The notes under the pieces: model-generated
Databases searched by the model: none
What the model was told of the DNA's origin: nothing
The model's input: only the letters and a program-made list of their open reading frames with translations
Program-made: the position numbers and the translations under genes
Source: Nocardioides sp. Soil805
GTDB lineage: Bacteria; Actinomycetota; Actinomycetes; Propionibacteriales; Nocardioidaceae
Assembly: GCF_001429625.1 (NCBI RefSeq)
Contig: NZ_LMSU01000001.1
Span: 253,498-317,497 of the forward strand
Length of the DNA stretch: 64,000 bases
Direction of reading: 5' to 3'
Part shown: positions 9,292-18,789 of the stretch, piece by piece
How positions within the stretch are numbered: position 1 is the stretch's first letter
Layout of the letters: each line of letters begins with the position of its first letter

Positions 9292-10292
9292 GAAAGCCTC
9301 ACCCTCGGGTCGAGGACGCTGTAGATCACGTCGACGATCAAGTTGGAGATGATCAGGAGTACGGCACTGAACAGGGCGGTGGCAGCCACCACGGGGAGGT
9401 CCTTTGCCTGGACCGCCTGGAGGCTCCAGAAGCCGATGCCGTTGATGTCGAAGATACGTTCGGTGAAGATCGTGCCCGCGAGCAGGGTGCCGAAGTCGAT
9501 GCCGAAGATCGTCACGACGGGCACCAGGGCCGCACGGAGGCCGTGCTTGTAGACCACGGTGCGCTCCGGCAGGCCCTTGGCCCGCGCCGTACGGATGTAG
9601 TCCTCGCTGAGCGCCTCGACCATGGACCCGCGCGAGTACCGGGTGTACTGCGTGCATCCGAAGATGCCGAGCGCCACCCAGGCCAGGAACATGCCACCGA
9701 ACCACTTGGCGGGGTTCTCGGTGATCGGGAAGTAGCCGGTGTCACTGACGAACGGCGCCTCCCACAGCACGGTGAGGTAGAGCCAGGTCAGCAGCGCGAA
9801 GAGGTAGTACGGGATGGAGCTGAGGAACAGGAAGCTCGACACCAGCGCCTTGTCGGCGACGCTGCCGCGTCTTCGCGCGGCCGCCACACCGATGGGGATG
9901 CCGAACAGGAGGTAGAGGAAGGCGCCGCCGATGGCCACCGAGACGGTGGCGGGCAGGCGCTCGACGAGCTCCTCGGAGACCGGCTGCTTGGTCAGGTAGG
10001 AGACGCCGAGGCAGGGAGCGTCGCACTCGTAGGTGGTGGACGCGATCTGGATGTCACGACCGACGAAGACGCCCTTGGCCCACTTGAGGTACTCCTCGTG
10101 GACGGGGTTGTCGAAGCCGAGGGTCCGCTCGTAGATCTCGATGCGGTTGCCGCACCGGTTGCTGGTCTCACGGTCACAGATGGTCTGCGCCGGGCTCGAG
10201 GGCCCGTACCAGAACAGCAGGAAGATGGCCATCGAGACCAAGGTGAGGACGAGCGCACCTGAGATCAACCGCTTGACGAGATAGGCGAACAT
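9288..10292 (-). CDS. dppB: Dipeptide/oligopeptide ABC transporter, permease subunit (DppB/OppB type)
   Basis: Inner-membrane permease, 334 residues, with an N-terminal membrane segment (residues about 9-30), a large extracytoplasmic loop carrying four Cys (CDRETSNRCG and CDAPCLG), then five further membrane segments. The EAA loop that contacts the ATPase is in DYIRTARAKGLPERTV. The two Cys pairs in the outside loop could form disulfides (inference). AGAGG lies about five bases before the ATG. A hairpin lies between this gene and dppA. Confidence 0.94.
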   Translation of the reverse strand: MFAYLVKRLISGALVLTLVSMAIFLLFWYGPSSPAQTICDRETSNRCGNRIEIYERTLGFDNPVHEEYLKWAKGVFVGRDIQIASTTYECDAPCLGVSYLTKQPVSEELVERLPATVSVAIGGAFLYLLFGIPIGVAAARRRGSVADKALVSSFLFLSSIPYYLFALLTWLYLTVLWEAPFVSDTGYFPITENPAKWFGGMFLAWVALGIFGCTQYTRYSRGSMVEALSEDYIRTARAKGLPERTVVYKHGLRAALVPVVTIFGIDFGTLLAGTIFTERIFDINGIGFWSLQAVQAKDLPVVAATALFSAVLLIISNLIVDVIYSVLDPRVRLS

Positions 10293-10333
10293 CTCAGCCT
10301 CTCCGGGGGTGGTGGAAGTGTCTGGGCTGCCGA

Positions 10334-10360
10334 GTGGGGGCCCCGGTCTGGGACCCCCAC
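10334..10360 (-). terminator. Intergenic hairpin between dppA and dppB (attenuator candidate)
   Basis: GTGGGGG (10334-10340) pairs with CCCCCAC (10354-10360), extended by CCC/GGG after one mismatch, with a GGTCT loop. It lies in the 158-base gap between the substrate-binding-protein gene and the permease gene. No T-tract follows on the minus strand, so partial termination or mRNA protection is more likely than a full stop. Confidence 0.5.
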
Positions 10361-10450
10361 CCGTCAGTTCTTGCTATGTGTCGAACAGCGTTGCGTGAAG
10401 CAGTGGTGCTGGCACTACAGGGTTCATCTGATGGTGCGTGGGCGCAAGGC

Positions 10451-12211
10451 TCACTGCATCACGAAGACGTCCTTGTAGTTCGGGGCACCGAGGGCACCGT
10501 CGCCGGTCGGGTTGCCGATCTTGGACCCGAAGACGAACAGGTCGTTGCGGAACGCGGTGGGGATGATCGGGAAGTAGTCCGTCATGATCTCCTCGTCCAG
10601 CGCACCCCAGGCGTCGCCCTGCTCGTCGAGCGGCAAGGTGGCGATGTCCTTCATCTTCTGGTCGATCGCGTCCTCGGAGAACTGCGCGGTGTTGTACACG
10701 GCGTCGGTCTTGAGGAGCGGCGGGAGCATCGTCGAACCGGCGGGCCAGTCCGAGCACCAGTTGACGCCACGCAGGTTGAGCTGCTTGTTCGTCTTGTTGT
10801 CGGGGTCGAGCCAGATGTCGTACGGCGAGACCTGGACCGGGATCGCCTTGACCTTGAAGCCGGCCTCCTCGAAGCCCTTGGTGATCTGCTTCTGACCGGC
10901 CACGGCGAGCGGGTCGACCTCGTAGTAGACCATCGTGATCTCGTAGCCCTCTTCGCCGGCCTCGGCGAGCAGCTCCTTGGCCTTCTCCGGGTTGTAGGTG
11001 ATCTGCTCACCGTCGACCTGGAAGTCCTTCTTGCCGGCCATGCCGGGGGGCATGACGGAGTTGGCCGGGATGCGGGTGACGCCGGGAACCTCGCCGGTCG
11101 CGAACCACACGTCCTCGTACGGGTAGGCGTAGGCAAGGGCCTTGCGCACGTTGATGTCGGTGATCTTGGTGTAGTCCGGCGTCAGCGTGGAGACACACTG
11201 CGACGTCTGCTGCACCAGGCGGTCACCCAGGGCGTCGTTGGCCTCGGTGTACTTGTCCGAGCCCAGCGCGGTCGAGATCGCGGTCTGCGAGTCGGTGTTG
11301 TCCGACAGCATGATCTGGTCGACCTTGGCCTGGTCCTGGTTGAACTTGAAGACCCACTTGTCGACGTACTGGTGACGGCCCGGGTCGGAGTTCGGGTCCC
11401 ACTGCTCGTTCTTGACGAGGGTGAGCTCCTGGTTGGGCTGGAAGTCCTCGATCATGTAGGGACCGTTGGACAGCGGGTCCTGGCCGTAGTTCGGCGGCTT
11501 GGAGGCGTTGCCGAGCGGGGCCGGGCCCATCGCCATGAAGGCGCCCCAGTAGTCCATGTCCGGGAAGGGGGTGGCCATCTTGATGGTCACGTCCTGGCCG
11601 TTGACGGTGATGCCGTCGTACTTCTTGCCCTTGTCGGTGTAGGGACCGCCGTAGGAGTCCCCGTCCAGGAAGTACTGCTTGGAGTACTCGGTGCCGGGGC
11701 CCGAGGGGAAGGTGTCGGCGTCGAGCGAGCGCTGCATGCCGAAGGCGACCTCCTCCGCGGTGACGGGCTTGCCGTCCTCCCACGTGGCGTCGTCACGGAT
11801 CGTGAACGTCCACTCGGTGTAGTCCTCGTTGGCCGTGCCCAGGTCGGTCGCCAGGTCGGGGACCAGGACCGGGTCACCGGTCTCGCTGTCACGCACGTAC
11901 TGCGTGAGCGAGCGGTGGGTGAGGGCCTGCTGGATCGAGTTGCCGGTGACGGACCAGCCGTCGGTCGGGTCCAGCGAGTTGGGGCCGGGGTCACCGGGGA
12001 GGTAGACCGTGACGGTCCCACCAGCGGTGGCTCCGTCGACCTCGGCCGCGGGGCCCTGACGCTTGGCGTCCTTGGTGCCCCCGGTCTGCTCGCCGAAGCT
12101 CCTGTCACTACCCGAGCCGGAGGAGCTGCTGTCGTCGCCCCCGCCGCCACAGGCAGCAAGGGAGAGGAGAGCAACGCCGGCCACGAGCGCGAGCGGCTTG
12201 TTCCGCTTCAT
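10451..12211 (-). CDS. dppA: Peptide ABC transporter substrate-binding lipoprotein
   Basis: Extracytoplasmic solute-binding protein of family 5 (DppA/OppA type), 586 residues. It begins with a lipoprotein signal, MKRNKPLALVAGVALLSLAACGGG, where LAAC is the lipobox and Cys21 the lipidation site, followed by a Gly/Ser/Asp-rich linker. The mature part has the size and features of the family, for example SLTQYV, WTFTIRDDATWEDGKPVTAE near residue 140 and the long C-terminal lobe. It lies second in the operon, after the DppC-type permease, which is not the usual order. Confidence 0.95.
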   Translation of the reverse strand: MKRNKPLALVAGVALLSLAACGGGGDDSSSSGSGSDRSFGEQTGGTKDAKRQGPAAEVDGATAGGTVTVYLPGDPGPNSLDPTDGWSVTGNSIQQALTHRSLTQYVRDSETGDPVLVPDLATDLGTANEDYTEWTFTIRDDATWEDGKPVTAEEVAFGMQRSLDADTFPSGPGTEYSKQYFLDGDSYGGPYTDKGKKYDGITVNGQDVTIKMATPFPDMDYWGAFMAMGPAPLGNASKPPNYGQDPLSNGPYMIEDFQPNQELTLVKNEQWDPNSDPGRHQYVDKWVFKFNQDQAKVDQIMLSDNTDSQTAISTALGSDKYTEANDALGDRLVQQTSQCVSTLTPDYTKITDINVRKALAYAYPYEDVWFATGEVPGVTRIPANSVMPPGMAGKKDFQVDGEQITYNPEKAKELLAEAGEEGYEITMVYYEVDPLAVAGQKQITKGFEEAGFKVKAIPVQVSPYDIWLDPDNKTNKQLNLRGVNWCSDWPAGSTMLPPLLKTDAVYNTAQFSEDAIDQKMKDIATLPLDEQGDAWGALDEEIMTDYFPIIPTAFRNDLFVFGSKIGNPTGDGALGAPNYKDVFVMQ

Positions 12212-12287
12212 GCTGTCCAGCCTTTCTTATCTGTGATCGTGCCGGCGGCAGGTGCTGTCGGCAGCGTTCCGCGTCGAGACCGAGTGG

Positions 12288-13310
12288 TCAGCGACGAGTC
12301 TTGGGGTCCAGGGCGTCGCGGATGGCGTCGCCGAGGAGGTTGAGGGAGAGGACCAGCAGCACGACGCCGATCAGGGGCTCCCACAGGTAGAGCGGGTACT
12401 GCTCGAAGTAGGTGGTCGCGAAGCTGATGGTCCGACCCCACGAGGCGCCGTCGGTGACACCGATGCCGAGGAAGGCCAGGCCGGCCTCGGCGGCCACGAA
12501 GGCCGGCAGCATGAGCGAGACGCTGATGATGATCGGCGCCGCGAGGTTGGGCATGAGCTCCTTGAACAGGATGCGCGAGGTCGGCATGCCGAGCACCCGG
12601 GCCGCCTGCACGAACTCGCGCTCGCGCAGCGACAGCACCTCGCCACGGATCAGGCGGGCCATGCCCATCCAGCCGAAGAGCGCCAGGACGGCGACCAGGC
12701 TGAACTTCTGGATCGTGGGGTAGTTGTCGCTGTCGTTGAACCGCTCGTTGAGGATCGGCGCGATGGTCAGCGCGGCGAGGATGAACGGGACCGTGAGGAA
12801 GGTGTCCACGAAGAACGACAGGACGCGGTCGACGACGCCGCCGAGGAAGCCGGCGAGGAGGCCGACGACGATGCCGACGATCGTGGCGAACAGCGTCGCA
12901 CCGGTGGCGATCATCAGCGACGTGCGAGCGCCGTAGAGCCAGTAGGCCAGGTTGTCGTCGGCCGAGCGGGGCGCGATGCCGAACGGGTGGTCCATCGTGA
13001 ACCCACCGTTGGGCGGGCCGTACTCCGGCTTGGGCATGCCGCCGTTGAGCACGTCGAGGAACTGGCTCGGGGACTGCGTGTCCGTGTTGACCCCGAAGAA
13101 GTCGCTGATCACCCCGGCGAAGATCGCGATCAGGATGAAGAACAGGATGACGAAGGCGCAGGCCATCGCGATCTTGTCCTTCAGGAGTCGGCCGGCGGCG
13201 ATCCGCAGCGGCGACTTGCCGGCGATCTCCTGCGAGGCCTTGCTGTTCGGGTCGACCGGGGTCTCGTCGGTCAACGAGCCCAAGGTCTCGGGTGCAGTCG
13301 GCTGCGACAT
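12288..13310 (-). CDS. dppC: Dipeptide/oligopeptide ABC transporter, permease subunit (DppC/OppC type)
   Basis: Second permease, 340 residues. A cytoplasmic N-terminus of about 40 residues leads to a first membrane segment (ACAFVILFFILIAIFAGVIS), an outside loop, and five more membrane segments with the EAA motif in EFVQAARVLGMPTSRIL. The ATG at 13310 is preceded by AGGGAGAGC, a strong ribosome-binding site; a longer upstream frame is discarded for that reason. It is the first gene of the importer operon. Confidence 0.94.
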   Translation of the reverse strand: MSQPTAPETLGSLTDETPVDPNSKASQEIAGKSPLRIAAGRLLKDKIAMACAFVILFFILIAIFAGVISDFFGVNTDTQSPSQFLDVLNGGMPKPEYGPPNGGFTMDHPFGIAPRSADDNLAYWLYGARTSLMIATGATLFATIVGIVVGLLAGFLGGVVDRVLSFFVDTFLTVPFILAALTIAPILNERFNDSDNYPTIQKFSLVAVLALFGWMGMARLIRGEVLSLREREFVQAARVLGMPTSRILFKELMPNLAAPIIISVSLMLPAFVAAEAGLAFLGIGVTDGASWGRTISFATTYFEQYPLYLWEPLIGVVLLVLSLNLLGDAIRDALDPKTRR

Positions 13311-13419
13311 GCTCTCCCTATCTGGCCGGGATGCTGGGGGGGTTCTCGGGGGGGTCTCTCGGTGGTGTCCGGGCTGCCCTGACAGGTCGTCGGGGGGCTT
13401 GCCGAGACGGGACTCTATG

Positions 13420-13453
13420 TGACGCGTACCGCACAGGCGATCACTGACGCGTA
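13420..13453. promoter_or_regulatory. Paired 9-base direct repeats upstream of the peptide importer operon
   Basis: TGACGCGTA occurs at 13420-13428 and again at 13445-13453, 25 bases apart (about 2.4 helical turns), in the region that should hold the dppC promoter. This spacing fits a repressor or activator bound on one DNA face, but the factor is unknown. Confidence 0.35.
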
Positions 13454-13454
13454 A

Positions 13455-13485
13455 CGATCCGGACACGACCACCGTGTCCGGATCG
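13455..13485 (-). terminator. Hairpin terminator after aspS
   Basis: A perfect 12-base-pair stem, CGATCCGGACAC (13455-13466) with GTGTCCGGATCG (13474-13485), and a 7-base loop, starting 20 bases after the aspS stop. Few T residues follow (GTTACG), which is common in high-GC actinobacteria. Confidence 0.7.
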
Positions 13486-13504
13486 CCGCAGAATCACTCC
13501 CGGA

Positions 13505-15283
13505 TCAGGCCGGGGACGACACATCCTCCGCCGGCTCGGCGTCCACACCGGCCTCCTTGCGCTGTGCGGGCGAGATGGGCGCAGGGGCCGCGGTGAGGGG
13601 GTCGTAGCCGCCTCCGGACTTGGGGAACGCGATGACGTCGCGGATCGAGTCGGTGCCCGCGAGGAGCGCGCAGATGCGGTCCATGCCCACCGCGATGCCG
13701 CCGTGCGGCGGGGCGCCGAACTTGAAGGCGTCGAGGAGGAACCCGAACTTCTCCTGCGCCTCGTCCTCGGTGAGCCCCATCACCGCGAAGACGCGCTTCT
13801 GGACGTCCTCGCGGTGGATCCGGATCGAGCCACCGCCCAGCTCGTTGCCGTTGCAGACGATGTCGTAGGCATAGGCCAGGGCGCTGCCGGGGTCGGTGTC
13901 GAAGGTGTCGGCGAACTCCGGCTTGGGGCCGGTGAAGGCGTGGTGCACGGCCGTCCAGGCCCCGGCACCGACGGCGACGTCGCCGCTCTCGACGGCGTCC
14001 GAGCTGGGCTCGAACATCGGGGCGTCGACGACCCAGGTGAACGCGAACGCGGACTCGTCGATCAGGCCGCCGCGGCGACCGATCTCGAGGCGCGCGGCAC
14101 CCAGCAGGGCCCGGCTGGACTTGGCGGGACCGGCGGCGAAGAAGATGCAGTCCCCCGGCTCGGCGCCGACGTGGGCGGCCAGGCCGGCCTTCTCCTCGTC
14201 GGTGATGTTCTTCGACACCGGGCCGGTGAGCTCGCCGTCCTCCTGGACCAGCACGTAGGCCAGCCCCTTGGCGCCGCGCTGCTTGGCCCAGTCCTGCCAC
14301 GCGTCGAGCTTCTTGCGGGGCTGGCCGGCGCCACCGGGCATGACCACCGCGCCGACGTACGGCGCCTGGAAGACCCGGAACGGGGTGTCCTTGAAGTATT
14401 CGGTGCACTCGACGAGCTCGAGGCCCATGCGCAGGTCGGGCTTGTCGGAGCCGAAGCGGCGCATGGCGTCGGCGTACGTCATGCGGGGCAGCGGGCGCGG
14501 GATCTCGACGTCGATGAGGCGCCACATCGCGGCCAGCACGTCCTCCATGAGCGCGATGACGTCGTCCTGGTCCACGAAGCTCATCTCGATGTCGAGCTGG
14601 GTGAACTCCGGCTGCCGGTCGGCGCGGAAGTCCTCGTCGCGGTAGCAGCGCGCGATCTGGTAGTAGCGCTCCATGCCGGCGACCATCAGCAGCTGCTTGA
14701 ACAGCTGCGGGCTCTGCGGCAGGGCGTACCAGCTGCCGGGCTGCAGGCGCGCGGGCACCAGGAAGTCGCGGGCGCCCTCGGGCGTCGACCGGGTCAGCGT
14801 GGGCGTCTCGACCTCGACGAACGCGTGGGCGTCCAGCACGTCGCGCGCGGCCTTGTTGATCTTCGAGCGCAGGCGCAGGGCCTCGTTGGGACCGCTGCGC
14901 CGCAGGTCGAGGTAGCGGTGCTTGAGCCGGGCCTCCTCCCCCACGTCGACGTGGTCGTCGATCGGGAAGGGCAGCGGTGCGGCGGCGCTCAGGACCTCGA
15001 TGTCGGTCGCGACGACCTCGATGTCGCCCGTCGCCAGCTGGGGGTTCTCGTTGCCGGCCTTGCGGGCCACGACCTCGCCGACGACCTTCAGGCAGTACTC
15101 GCTGCGCAGCGAGTGGGCCACGGCCTCGTCGCGGACGACGACCTGCACGACCCCGCTCGCCTCGCGGAGGTCCAGGAAGGCCACTCCCCCGTGGTCACGG
15201 CGCCGGGCCACCCACCCGGCGAGGGTGACGGTCTGGCCGACGTGCTCGGCGCGCAGGGCGCCGGCGTCATGGGTGCGGATCAC
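13505..15283 (-). CDS. aspS: Aspartate--tRNA ligase
   Basis: Class IIb synthetase, 592 residues. The N-terminal OB-fold anticodon domain contains [18 protein letters not shown]; the catalytic core includes [28 protein letters not shown] (motif 2), the bacterial insertion domain, and [16 protein letters not shown] (motif 3). The start is a GTG at 15283 that overlaps the hisS stop by four bases (GTGA). Actinobacteria often use a non-discriminating AspRS with GatCAB; I cannot tell from this sequence alone which kind it is. Confidence 0.98.
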   Translation of the reverse strand: MIRTHDAGALRAEHVGQTVTLAGWVARRRDHGGVAFLDLREASGVVQVVVRDEAVAHSLRSEYCLKVVGEVVARKAGNENPQLATGDIEVVATDIEVLSAAAPLPFPIDDHVDVGEEARLKHRYLDLRRSGPNEALRLRSKINKAARDVLDAHAFVEVETPTLTRSTPEGARDFLVPARLQPGSWYALPQSPQLFKQLLMVAGMERYYQIARCYRDEDFRADRQPEFTQLDIEMSFVDQDDVIALMEDVLAAMWRLIDVEIPRPLPRMTYADAMRRFGSDKPDLRMGLELVECTEYFKDTPFRVFQAPYVGAVVMPGGAGQPRKKLDAWQDWAKQRGAKGLAYVLVQEDGELTGPVSKNITDEEKAGLAAHVGAEPGDCIFFAAGPAKSSRALLGAARLEIGRRGGLIDESAFAFTWVVDAPMFEPSSDAVESGDVAVGAGAWTAVHHAFTGPKPEFADTFDTDPGSALAYAYDIVCNGNELGGGSIRIHREDVQKRVFAVMGLTEDEAQEKFGFLLDAFKFGAPPHGGIAVGMDRICALLAGTDSIRDVIAFPKSGGGYDPLTAAPAPISPAQRKEAGVDAEPAEDVSSPA

Positions 15284-16698
15284 TGGTTCTCCTCGGTGTT
15301 GTTGTCGGTGGTTGAGGTGCGAGCGGAGCGAGCCTCGAAACCCGGGGGGCTGATGCCGGGCCGGAGGTCTGCCTCCGGCGGGGTCCAGGTGGCGGGGTCG
15401 GCCTCGACCTGCTCACCGGAGCGGATGTCCTTGACCTGGTGCGTGACGCCTCCGTCGGGGGCCGTCTGGACGAACCAGACGAACGGGATGCCGCGGCGCT
15501 CGGCGTAGCGGATCTGCTTGCCGAACTTCGCGGCGTCCGGGGCGACCTCGCACGCGACGTCGCGGCGGCGCAGGTCGGCGGCCACGGCGCTGCTCGCGGG
15601 GCGCGAGCCCTCGTCGGCGACGGCGACCAGCACGGCGCTGGGCACCGAGCGGGAGGCGGTCAGGCCGGTGCGCGCGAGCAGGGGTACGACGACCCGGCTC
15701 ACCCCGAGCGAGATGCCGACGCCCGGGTACGTCGTACGGCCGTCGCTGGCGAGCGCGTCGTACCGCCCGCCGGAGCAGATCGAGCCCATCGACTCGTAGC
15801 CGTCGAGACGGGTCTCGAAGACGGTGCCGGTGTAGTAGTCGAGCCCGCGGGCGATCGACAGGTCGGCGGTGACCCGGACCCGGTCGGAGACCAGGTCGGC
15901 GCAGCCGCGGACCAGCTCCGACAGCTCGGCGAGGCCCTCGTCGAGCAGCTCGTGCTCGACGCCGAGGGCGCGCACGGCGCCCACGAAGCCGTCGTCGTCG
16001 GAGCGGATGGTGGCGAGCTCGAGGACGCGGTCGGCGTTCTCCACCGACAGACCGGCGTCCTGCAGCAGCAGGTCGCGGACCTTGTCGACGGGCAGCTTGT
16101 CGAGCTTGTCGACCAGGCGCATCACCTCGTCGCCCTGGCCGTCGGAGGCGTGGATGCCGAGACCGGCGTAGAAGCCCTGGATGAGCTTGCGGTTGTTGAC
16201 CTGGAGGCGGAAGGCCGGCAGGAAGTCGAGGCGCGTGAGGGCGTCGACCATCACCCGGGTCACCTCGATGTCGTGGTGGAAGGCCAGCGAGTCCCGTCCC
16301 ACGATGTCGATGTCGGCCTGGGTGAACTCCCGGAACCGGCCCTCCTGCGGACGCTCGCCCCGCCAGGCGCGCTGGATCTGCCAGCGGCGGAACGGGAAGT
16401 CCAGCTTGCCGGCGTTCTCCAGGACGTAGCGGGCGAACGGCACGGTCAGGTCGAAGTGCAGGCCCAGGCCGGCGTGGCCCTCCGCGGACTCCTCGTGGAG
16501 CCGGCGCAGCAGGTAGACCTCCTTCGAGGTGTCGCCCTTGCGCAGCAGCTGGTCGAGGGGCTCGACGGCCCGGGTCTCGATGCCGGCGAAGCCGTGCAGC
16601 TCGAAGGTGTGGCGCAGGGTGTCGATGACCTCCTGCTCGACGACGCGCTGCGCAGGCAGCAGCTCGGGGAACCCGCTGAGGGGCGTGGGCTTGCTCAT
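15280..16698 (-). CDS. hisS: Histidine--tRNA ligase with a repeat-derived C-terminal tail
   Basis: Class II synthetase, 472 residues, with the core from residue 1 ([30 protein letters not shown]), motif 2 in [16 protein letters not shown], the HisA-type motif [10 protein letters not shown] and the C-terminal anticodon domain ending near [15 protein letters not shown]. After that the last roughly 20 residues ([17 protein letters not shown] and on) are translated from a copy of the short repeat found in the arrays at 18790-19737. It follows the metallo-hydrolase gene after five bases and overlaps aspS by four. The core is intact, so activity is expected; the tail is the oddity. Confidence 0.97.
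   Translation of the reverse strand: MSKPTPLSGFPELLPAQRVVEQEVIDTLRHTFELHGFAGIETRAVEPLDQLLRKGDTSKEVYLLRRLHEESAEGHAGLGLHFDLTVPFARYVLENAGKLDFPFRRWQIQRAWRGERPQEGRFREFTQADIDIVGRDSLAFHHDIEVTRVMVDALTRLDFLPAFRLQVNNRKLIQGFYAGLGIHASDGQGDEVMRLVDKLDKLPVDKVRDLLLQDAGLSVENADRVLELATIRSDDDGFVGAVRALGVEHELLDEGLAELSELVRGCADLVSDRVRVTADLSIARGLDYYTGTVFETRLDGYESMGSICSGGRYDALASDGRTTYPGVGISLGVSRVVVPLLARTGLTASRSVPSAVLVAVADEGSRPASSAVAADLRRRDVACEVAPDAAKFGKQIRYAERRGIPFVWFVQTAPDGGVTHQVKDIRSGEQVEADPATWTPPEADLRPGISPPGFEARSARTSTTDNNTEENQ
15306..15347. repeat. Dispersed repeat copy inside the 3' end of hisS
   Basis: A full copy of the GGTTGAGGTGCGAGC ... GCCTCGAAACCC element, in the same orientation as the left array at 18790-19180. 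It is translated on the minus strand as [11 protein letters not shown] in the HisRS tail. Confidence 0.9.
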
Positions 16699-16703
16699 GG
16701 TGT

Positions 16704-17414
16704 CTACAGACCTCGTGTGACTCGCCCTGTCTCGTCCCCGCGCTGGAGGTCGAGCAGGTAGGGGTTGGTGGCGCGCTCGCGGCCGATGGACGTCTGCTCG
16801 CCGTGGCCGGGCAGCACCACGACGTCGTCGGCCAACGGGAGGACCTTGTCGGTGAGGCTGCGCAGCATGGTGGCGTGGTCACCCCCCGGCAGGTCGGTGC
16901 GGCCGATGGAGCCGGCGAAGAGCAGGTCGCCAGAGAACATCAGGTCGCTGATGCTCTGCTGCCCGTACGGCGTCCGGAAGGTGACCGACCCCTCCGTGTG
17001 ACCCGGCGTGTGGTCGACGACGAAGCGCAGGCCGGCCAGCTCGACCTCCTGCAGGTCGGACAGCTCGCGGACGTCGTCGGGCTCGGCCCACTCGTAGCTG
17101 CCGCCGAGCAGCATCGCGGTGGTCTCCCGGCTCATCCCGACCATCGGGTCGGTCAGCAGGTGCCGGTCGGCCGGATGGATCCAGGCCGTGGCGTCGTAGG
17201 TCCCGGCGACGGGAGCGACGCACCACATGTGGTCGACGTGGCCGTGGGTCACCAGCACCGAGACCGGCTTGAGCCGGTGCTCGCGCACGACCTCGGCCAC
17301 GCCCGCGGCGGCGTCCTTGCCGGGGTCGATCACGACGCACTCGTTGCCCGCTCCGGTGGCGACGACATAGCAGTTGGTGCCCCAGGGTCCAGCGGGGAAG
17401 CCGGCGATCAGCAC
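16704..17414 (-). CDS. MBL-fold metallo-hydrolase (glyoxalase II-like)
   Basis: A 236-residue metallo-beta-lactamase-fold hydrolase. Metal ligands are visible in THGHVDHMW, the His of DHTPGHTEGS and the Asp of FSGDLLF, in the arrangement of hydroxyacylglutathione-hydrolase-like proteins (GTNCYVV at the N-terminus is also typical). The substrate is unknown; such genes often precede hisS in actinobacteria. The start is taken as the GTG at 17414. It is divergent from the DUF349 gene across 89 bases and forms an operon with hisS and aspS. Confidence 0.9.
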   Translation of the reverse strand: MLIAGFPAGPWGTNCYVVATGAGNECVVIDPGKDAAAGVAEVVREHRLKPVSVLVTHGHVDHMWCVAPVAGTYDATAWIHPADRHLLTDPMVGMSRETTAMLLGGSYEWAEPDDVRELSDLQEVELAGLRFVVDHTPGHTEGSVTFRTPYGQQSISDLMFSGDLLFAGSIGRTDLPGGDHATMLRSLTDKVLPLADDVVVLPGHGEQTSIGRERATNPYLLDLQRGDETGRVTRGL

Positions 17415-17489
17415 GGGGCAACAGTCCTCAGCAGCGAGTCGGTGGGTACGGCGAGGAGTCAGCCTACCGAGGCCCGAGAGGGGGGTGAC

Positions 17490-17495
17490 TACGAT
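17490..17495 (+). promoter_or_regulatory. -10 element for the DUF349 gene
   Basis: TACGAT ends eight bases before the ATG at 17504, the position expected for a leaderless transcript. No clear Shine-Dalgarno sequence is present. Confidence 0.45.
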
Positions 17496-17503
17496 GGGCG
17501 ACC

Positions 17504-18757
17504 ATGAGCGCCGACAAGCAGTCCTCGCCGCAGGCTTCCGAGTGGGGCCGGGTCACCGAGGACGGCACCGTGTACGTCAGGACCGTCGATGGGGAGCGCT
17601 CCGTGGGGCAGTACCCCGAGGGGACTCCCGAGGAGGCGCTGAAGTTCTTCACCGACCGCTACGACGCCCTCGCCTTCGAGGTGCAGCTCCTCGAGCAGCG
17701 CATCGGGGCGGGCAAGCTGAGCCCCGAGGAGGCCACGACGACGGTCAAGGCGCTGCGGGAGCAGGTCGTCGAGGCCAACGCCGTCGGTGACCTCAACGGC
17801 CTCGCCGCCCGGCTCGACGCCACGGGCCCCGTCATCGCGATCCAGCGCGACGCCAAGCGCGCCGAGAAGGCGCAGCGCAGCGCCGAGTCGCGCGCCGAGA
17901 AGGACAAGATCGTCTCCGAGGCCGAGAAGCTCGCCGAGGGCAACGACTGGCGCAACGGCGCCAACCGGCTGCGGGACCTCCTCGAGGCGTGGAAGGCACT
18001 CCCCCGGCTCGACCGGGCCACCGACGACGCCCTGTGGCGCCGGTTCTCCTCGGCCAGGACGACGTACACGCGCCGCCGCAAGGCGCACTTCGCCGAGGAG
18101 CACGGCCGCCGCGACAGCGCCCGCGTTGTCAAGGAGCGCCTCGCAACCGAGGCCGAGGCCCTCGCCACGTCCACCGACTGGGGACCGACCGCGGGCCGCT
18201 ACCGCGACCTCATGCGCGAGTGGAAGGCCGCCGGACCCGCGCCGCGCGAGGTCGACGACCAGCTGTGGCAGCGCTTCCGGGGCGCCCAGGACACGTTCTT
18301 CGGTGCCCGCGATGCGGCCAACGCCGAGCTCGACCAGGAGTTCGCCGCCAACGCCGAGGTCAAGGAGGCCCTGCTCGTCGAGGCCGAGGCCCTCCTCCCG
18401 GTGACCGACCTCGAGGCGGCCAAAAAGGCGTTCCGCGACATCGCCGACCGCTGGGACGAGGCCGGCAAGGTCCCCCGCGACCGGATGAAGGACCTCGAGG
18501 GCCGCATCCGCAAGGTCGAGCAGGCCATCCGCTCGGTCGAGGACGACCAGTGGAAGCGCTCGGACCCGGAGAAGTCGGCGCGCGCGGACGACCTGGTCTC
18601 CAAGCTCGAGGCCGGCATCGCCGAGACCCGTACCAAGCTGGAGAAGGCCCAGACGGCGGGCGACGCCAAGCGGGCCAAGGACCTCGAGTCCGAGCTGGCC
18701 AACAAGGAGGCCTTCCTCGACATGGCCCGCAAGGCGTCCGAGGAGTTCGGCGCCTGA
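17504..18757 (+). CDS. DUF349 domain protein
   Basis: A 417-residue, highly charged, helix-rich protein. It contains DUF349 repeats of about 75 residues, each with a WRxxxxRxxxLxxxWK-like pattern: NDWRNGANRLRDLLEAWKAL near residue 148, TDWGPTAGRYRDLMREWKAA near 226 and a weaker third near 305 (AKKAFRDIADRWDEAG). The C-terminus is a predicted coiled coil (LEKAQTAGDAKRAKDLE). The family is widespread in actinobacteria and its function is not established. It lies divergent from the metallo-hydrolase and is followed by the left repeat array. Confidence 0.9.
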   Translation: MSADKQSSPQASEWGRVTEDGTVYVRTVDGERSVGQYPEGTPEEALKFFTDRYDALAFEVQLLEQRIGAGKLSPEEATTTVKALREQVVEANAVGDLNGLAARLDATGPVIAIQRDAKRAEKAQRSAESRAEKDKIVSEAEKLAEGNDWRNGANRLRDLLEAWKALPRLDRATDDALWRRFSSARTTYTRRRKAHFAEEHGRRDSARVVKERLATEAEALATSTDWGPTAGRYRDLMREWKAAGPAPREVDDQLWQRFRGAQDTFFGARDAANAELDQEFAANAEVKEALLVEAEALLPVTDLEAAKKAFRDIADRWDEAGKVPRDRMKDLEGRIRKVEQAIRSVEDDQWKRSDPEKSARADDLVSKLEAGIAETRTKLEKAQTAGDAKRAKDLESELANKEAFLDMARKASEEFGA

Positions 18758-18789
18758 CGGCCTTCCGGTAGGGCTGCGAGCCCCCACCC

